64,000 nt of DNA from NCBI RefSeq assembly GCF_009696675.1, contig NZ_VULN01000008.1:39907-103906 (forward strand), read 5' to 3'. The notes beneath the pieces were generated by a model, which saw nothing but the letters and a program-made list of their open reading frames with translations, did not search any database and was not told where the DNA came from. The translations under genes and the position numbers were made by a program. The stretch comes from Acidaminococcus fermentans. GTDB taxonomy: Bacteria > Bacillota > Negativicutes > Acidaminococcales > Acidaminococcaceae. Numbering within the stretch: position 1 is the first letter of the stretch; each line of letters starts with the position of its first letter. This document shows positions 61,071-64,000 of the stretch, one piece after another.

Positions 61071-61076
61071 TTATAT
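61071..61076 (-). promoter_or_regulatory. Extended -10 box of the OmpR-type two-component operon
   Basis: The minus strand reads TTTATGATATAAT. TTGACA is also present only 8 bases upstream, too near to be its -35 box. Confidence 0.5.
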
Positions 61077-61093
61077 CATAAAATGTCAACAGA

Positions 61094-61123
61094 GGGGGAC
61101 CGTTGCCTTTGCAGCAGTCCCCC
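61094..61123 (-). terminator. Terminator of the DtxR-family regulator gene
   Basis: GGGGGAC / GTCCCCC arms with an imperfect inner GTTGC/GCAGC pairing, just after the gene's stop on the minus strand. Confidence 0.65.
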
Positions 61124-61130
61124 TCCTGGC

Positions 61131-61514
61131 TCATTTCTTCGACCGGAGCCGGAGATATTCTTTTTTCAGAGCATCAAAGGTTTCGTCACAGATATCGTGT
61201 TCGATTTTGCAGGCATCGTGTTCCGCATGTTCCTGGGAGACGCCCAGGGATATAAGGATGTGGGTCAGCACCTGGTGCCGCTCATAGATCCGTTCCGCAA
61301 TATCCCGGCCGGTTTCCGTCAGGTTCACAAAGCCCGATTCGTCCACCGTAACCAGGCCCTCTGCCCGGAACTTTTTCATGGCCACACTGATGGTGGGCTT
61401 GGAATAGCCCATTTCGTTGGCAATATCAATGGAGCGTACCAGCCCCAGACGATTTTTCAGCACCAGGATGGTTTCCAGGTACATTTCCGTGGATTCTGAT
61501 TCATGGTATTCCAT
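61131..61514 (-). CDS. DtxR/MntR-family metal-dependent transcriptional regulator
   Basis: A 127-residue regulator. N-terminal winged helix (YLETILVLKNRLGLVRSIDIA, then GYSKPTISVAMKKF) followed by the dimerisation domain with the metal-ligand region HQVLTHILISLGVSQEHAEHDACKIEH. It has the short form of MntR without an SH3 domain. It probably senses manganese or iron and represses metal-uptake genes, none of which are nearby. The gene is monocistronic; -10 candidate TAGAAT near 61579. Confidence 0.9.
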   Translation of the reverse strand: MEYHESESTEMYLETILVLKNRLGLVRSIDIANEMGYSKPTISVAMKKFRAEGLVTVDESGFVNLTETGRDIAERIYERHQVLTHILISLGVSQEHAEHDACKIEHDICDETFDALKKEYLRLRSKK

Positions 61515-61996
61515 ACGTTTTCACCTTATTGCTGCAGCATCGGAGATGCTGGTTATTTTGGTTAGTGTTTACATTTTATTCTACACTATGTTCAGCAATT
61601 GTGCAAACGGGGAAGGATCTCCGGTATGTGTCAACAAGTTCTCAGTAAAACCTTCATCACAGTATAGTTATTCATTCATGTCCGAAAGTAAAGAGTGAAG
61701 AGTGCAGAGTGAAGAGCATGGGCCCGTAGAGGACGCACAACAGGCGGTTCGCCAGATGTACGAGTCTCCGACCCCAACGCTGTAGGGGCGGGCCTGTCAG
61801 GCCCGCCCGTCCCGGCCGCCCAGAGGGCAAAAAATTCTATACCCATACACCCGCGTGCTCCACCCCAGGAGCGACAACACCCGATGTTGTCCCGTAACCA
61901 AGGAATCCAGATGTGTCCCCCTTTCAGGGGGACACAGAAGAGGGGCTGCTGCATGCGCAGCAGCCCCTCTCCTCAGGCTGGAGACTTTCCCTTTCC
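61515..61996. repeat. Repeat-mosaic intergenic region
   Basis: No gene is seen. From left to right: promoter region of the DtxR-family gene; a dispersed repeat (61627-61692, second copy near 11499-11565); short AGAGTGAAGAG direct repeats (about 61692-61719); a palindrome with 11-bp arms GGGCGGGCCTG/CAGGCCCGCCC (61786-61808) preceded by TGTA; hairpins CAACA-cccga-TGTTG (about 61876-61890) and TGTCCCCC/GGGGGACA (61913-61935); and the terminator at 61939-61970. Confidence 0.7.
61939..61970 (-). terminator. Terminator of the iron alcohol dehydrogenase gene
   Basis: AGAGGGGCTGCTGC / GCAGCAGCCCCTCT, a 14-bp perfect stem with a 4-base loop, 26 bases after the stop codon on the minus strand. Confidence 0.8.
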
Positions 61997-63142
61997 TTAC
62001 ATCAGTTTCCGGAACATTTCGATGACCTGTTCCTTGGTGGCTTCTCTGGGGTTGCCGGGATAGCAGGCGTCGGCCAGAGCGTCTTTGGCCAGCTGGTCCA
62101 GGTCTTCTTCCCGGATCTTTTCGTTCTTTTCCGGGATCCCCACGTCCTGGGACAGCTTCCGGACAGCGGCAATGGCAGCATCCCGGTATTCTTCCTGGGT
62201 CATGGAATCCACTCCTTCCACCCCCATGGCTTTGGCGATGGCTTTGTATTTGTCGCCGGTGTATTCCTTATTGAATTCCATGGAAATGGGCAGCAGCATG
62301 GCGCAGGCTACTCCGTGGGGAGTGTCATAATGGGCGGACAGGGTGTGGGCCATGGAATGGTCGATGCCCAGTCCCACATTGGAAAAGCCCATGCCGGCAA
62401 TGTACTGGGCCAGGGCCATGCCTTCCCGGCCTTCTTTGGTGTTGGCCACTGCGCCCCGGAGGTTTTCGGCGATCAGCCGGATGGCTTCGATGTGGAACAT
62501 GTCGGTCATTTCCCAGGCGGCTTTGGTGGTATACCCTTCAATGGCGTGGGTCAGGGCGTCCATGCCGGTGGAAGCGGTGAGGCCTTTGGGCATGCTGGAC
62601 ATCATATCCGGATCCACGAAGGCCACTACAGGCATGTCATGGGGATCCACACAGACGAATTTCCGTTCTTTTTCCACGTCGGTGATCACGTAGTTGATGG
62701 TCACTTCCGCAGCGGTACCGGCGGTGGTGGGCACAGCCAGGATGGGCACGGAAGGATTCTTGGTGGGAGCGCAGCCTTCCAGGCTCCGGACGTCAGCAAA
62801 TTCCGGGTTGGCGATGATGATGCCGATGGCCTTGGAGGTATCCATGGAGGAGCCGCCGCCGATGGCGATGATACAGTCAGCGCCCGAGGCTTTGAAGGCT
62901 TCCACCCCGTGCTGGACGTTGGCAATGGTGGGATTGGGTTTGATGTCGGAATAGACGGTGTAGGGAATGTTGGCCGCATCCAGCAGATCGGTGACTTTGG
63001 CGGTGACGTTGAACTTCACCAGGTCCGGATCGGAGGCTACGAAAGCTTTGGTGAACCCTCTGTTCTGGAATTCGGTGATGATGTCTTTAATGGCACCGCT
63101 GCCGTGATAGGAAGTACCGTTCAAGGAAATTCTGTTTGCCAT
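61997..63142 (-). CDS. Iron-containing alcohol dehydrogenase
   Basis: A 381-residue group III alcohol dehydrogenase. NAD-binding GGGSSMDTSKAIG lies near residue 95; the metal region has GMDALTHAIEGY near residue 195 and GIDHSMAHTLSAHYDTPHG near residue 265. The substrate could be an alcohol, lactaldehyde, propanediol or a hydroxyacid; sequence alone does not decide. ATG 63142 follows AAAGGGGAG. The TetR regulator gene upstream on the same strand may control it. Confidence 0.88.
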   Translation of the reverse strand: MANRISLNGTSYHGSGAIKDIITEFQNRGFTKAFVASDPDLVKFNVTAKVTDLLDAANIPYTVYSDIKPNPTIANVQHGVEAFKASGADCIIAIGGGSSMDTSKAIGIIIANPEFADVRSLEGCAPTKNPSVPILAVPTTAGTAAEVTINYVITDVEKERKFVCVDPHDMPVVAFVDPDMMSSMPKGLTASTGMDALTHAIEGYTTKAAWEMTDMFHIEAIRLIAENLRGAVANTKEGREGMALAQYIAGMGFSNVGLGIDHSMAHTLSAHYDTPHGVACAMLLPISMEFNKEYTGDKYKAIAKAMGVEGVDSMTQEEYRDAAIAAVRKLSQDVGIPEKNEKIREEDLDQLAKDALADACYPGNPREATKEQVIEMFRKLM

Positions 63143-63271
63143 AAAAAAACTCCCCTTTCTTTTGTTACGGAATCGGAACACAGTCCGTTGTTCTTTGATT
63201 CCATTGTAAAAAAGAAAGAGAAGTTCCACAAGTGACACTTTTCCTCATCTGTCACCTTGACTGTTCAGTCA

Positions 63272-63859
63272 TTACCGGAGCAGGTCACAGCGGACGAAAA
63301 GGTCCGTAAGAGCAGGCGGCATGGCCTGGAGCATCAGGTCCGCCAGCTGTTCCGGAGCTGCATCCCGGGTTCCCCGTCCCACCCATTTGGCGGTCATGTA
63401 GACGGAGGCCTGACAGTACATTTCCAACAGGGCCAGCACTGCCCGCTCCAGGTCTTTCCCGGTCTTTTTCCGGTACAGGTCCTGGTAGAACCCATAGATT
63501 TTCCGGAAGTCGTGGTCTTTCAGATTGTTCTGCTGGTCCGACTGGAACGCCGCCCGGAAGAACACCTTTTCCGCCTGGATATAGCGGAATTTCCGGACCA
63601 GGCCTTCGTAAATGGTCCTGCCGTAGCCCATTTCCCGGAAGGAATTGGCCAGCAGTTCATCAAAGTACCAGTTCACCAGATCATATTTGTCCAGAAAGTG
63701 CCGGTAAAAGGTCTGGCGGGATACCCCGGCCTCCCCGGTGATTTCCTTTACGGTGATGTCTTCCAGGCTCTGCCGGGCCATCAGCCGTTTCACCGCCTCT
63801 GCCAGCCGGTATTTGCCCCCGGATTCCCCGGTATGCTGTGATTCCTGTGGTTCTGCCAT
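63272..63859 (-). CDS. TetR/AcrR-family transcriptional regulator
   Basis: A 195-residue regulator. The N-terminal helix-turn-helix is DITVKEITGEAGVSRQTFYRHF (about residues 34-55); the C-terminal domain resembles that of DhaS-type activators (FREMGYGRTIYEGLVRKFRYI). It lies between the alcohol dehydrogenase gene and a gene reading out of the window in the other direction, either of which may be its target. Confidence 0.88.
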   Translation of the reverse strand: MAEPQESQHTGESGGKYRLAEAVKRLMARQSLEDITVKEITGEAGVSRQTFYRHFLDKYDLVNWYFDELLANSFREMGYGRTIYEGLVRKFRYIQAEKVFFRAAFQSDQQNNLKDHDFRKIYGFYQDLYRKKTGKDLERAVLALLEMYCQASVYMTAKWVGRGTRDAAPEQLADLMLQAMPPALTDLFVRCDLLR

Positions 63860-63997
63860 TGGGTCCGTCCCTCCTGAAGTGGTAAACTAAAATTGGACAC
63901 GGAGGGGGTAATTTTTGGACATACGGTGTATACTGTACGGATAGTACGAAATTAATTATCGGACAGAAATTCTCCCTCACAGGACAGGAGGTTTGCC
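63860..63997. promoter_or_regulatory. Divergent promoter region of the TetR gene and the next gene
   Basis: Contains a repeated TTGGACAyACGG-like segment (63894 and 63915 regions), a TATACT -10 candidate near 63931, and TACT/AGTA inverted quads around 63933-63948 that could belong to a TetR operator. None of these is strong alone. Confidence 0.35.
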
Positions 63998-64000
63998 GTG
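63998..64000 (+). CDS. Start of the next gene (one codon only)
   Basis: The window ends in GTG preceded by AGGAGG with a six-base gap, which looks like the start of a plus-strand gene divergent from the TetR regulator. Nothing can be said about the product. Confidence 0.4.

Noticed and set aside
63933..63948. A CTGTAC...AGTACG stretch resembling the 16-bp operator of 44664 and 47497
   Set aside because: The second half is shifted by one base and the arms do not match as a palindrome, so it is not the same site.
1..64000. tRNA genes, rRNA genes and CRISPR arrays
   Set aside because: Intergenic regions were read for cloverleaf-like and regularly spaced repeat patterns; none was found. The dispersed repeats seen are not regularly spaced.

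Overview
The window looks like a chromosome segment of a diderm Firmicute, class Negativicutes, and Acidaminococcaceae (Acidaminococcus-like) is the most plausible family. The evidence is indirect. A Firmicutes-type housekeeping block (asp23-amaP-nusB-xseAB-ispA-dxs-tlyA-nadK-argR-recN) and spoVS sit beside a predicted outer-membrane beta-barrel protein ending in Phe. Host genes are GC-rich with many GC-ending codons. No rRNA, tRNA or CRISPR array was seen.

Layout. (1) 1-10.8 kb is the right part of an integrated phage-like or conjugative element. A minus-strand replication module (P4-type primase/helicase, family A DNA polymerase, DUF2815, DUF2800 nuclease, sigma-like protein) is followed by an AT-rich orphan gene on the opposite strand and an XRE regulator. 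It abuts an hsdM gene cut off just before its methylase core. (2) 11.4-24.5 kb holds an EAL-PAS protein, a bicupin, a MATE exporter, glycerol dehydrogenase, a tctCBA tricarboxylate transporter and a NitT/TauT-type ABC transporter led by a TM1266-like regulator. (3) 24.5-36.4 kb is a continuous minus-strand housekeeping block. (4) 36.6-44.6 kb carries cell-envelope genes: an outer-membrane barrel, three secreted proteins of unknown role, a TPM / zinc-ribbon / SPFH trio and a lipoprotein. (5) 44.7-51.3 kb carries a secreted 5'-nucleotidase and nucleoside hydrolase next to a NarL-type two-component system. (6) 51.6-64 kb holds an acyl-CoA synthetase, tyrS, mscL, murB, an OmpR-type two-component system coupled to a secreted VanX-like dipeptidase, a DtxR-family regulator and an iron alcohol dehydrogenase with a TetR regulator.

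The most interesting signals are regulatory. The nucleoside hydrolase promoter and the lipoprotein promoter share an identical 16-bp palindrome, in both cases exactly 22 bp upstream of a -10 box, next to a LuxR/NarL response regulator. The partner sensor kinase of that regulator is interrupted by an in-frame TAG with intact coding on both sides. A Rha-family phage gene is interrupted by TAG in the same way. Intergenic regions carry several families of dispersed hairpin repeats, and a 41-bp identical stretch brackets the ABC permease/ATPase genes.
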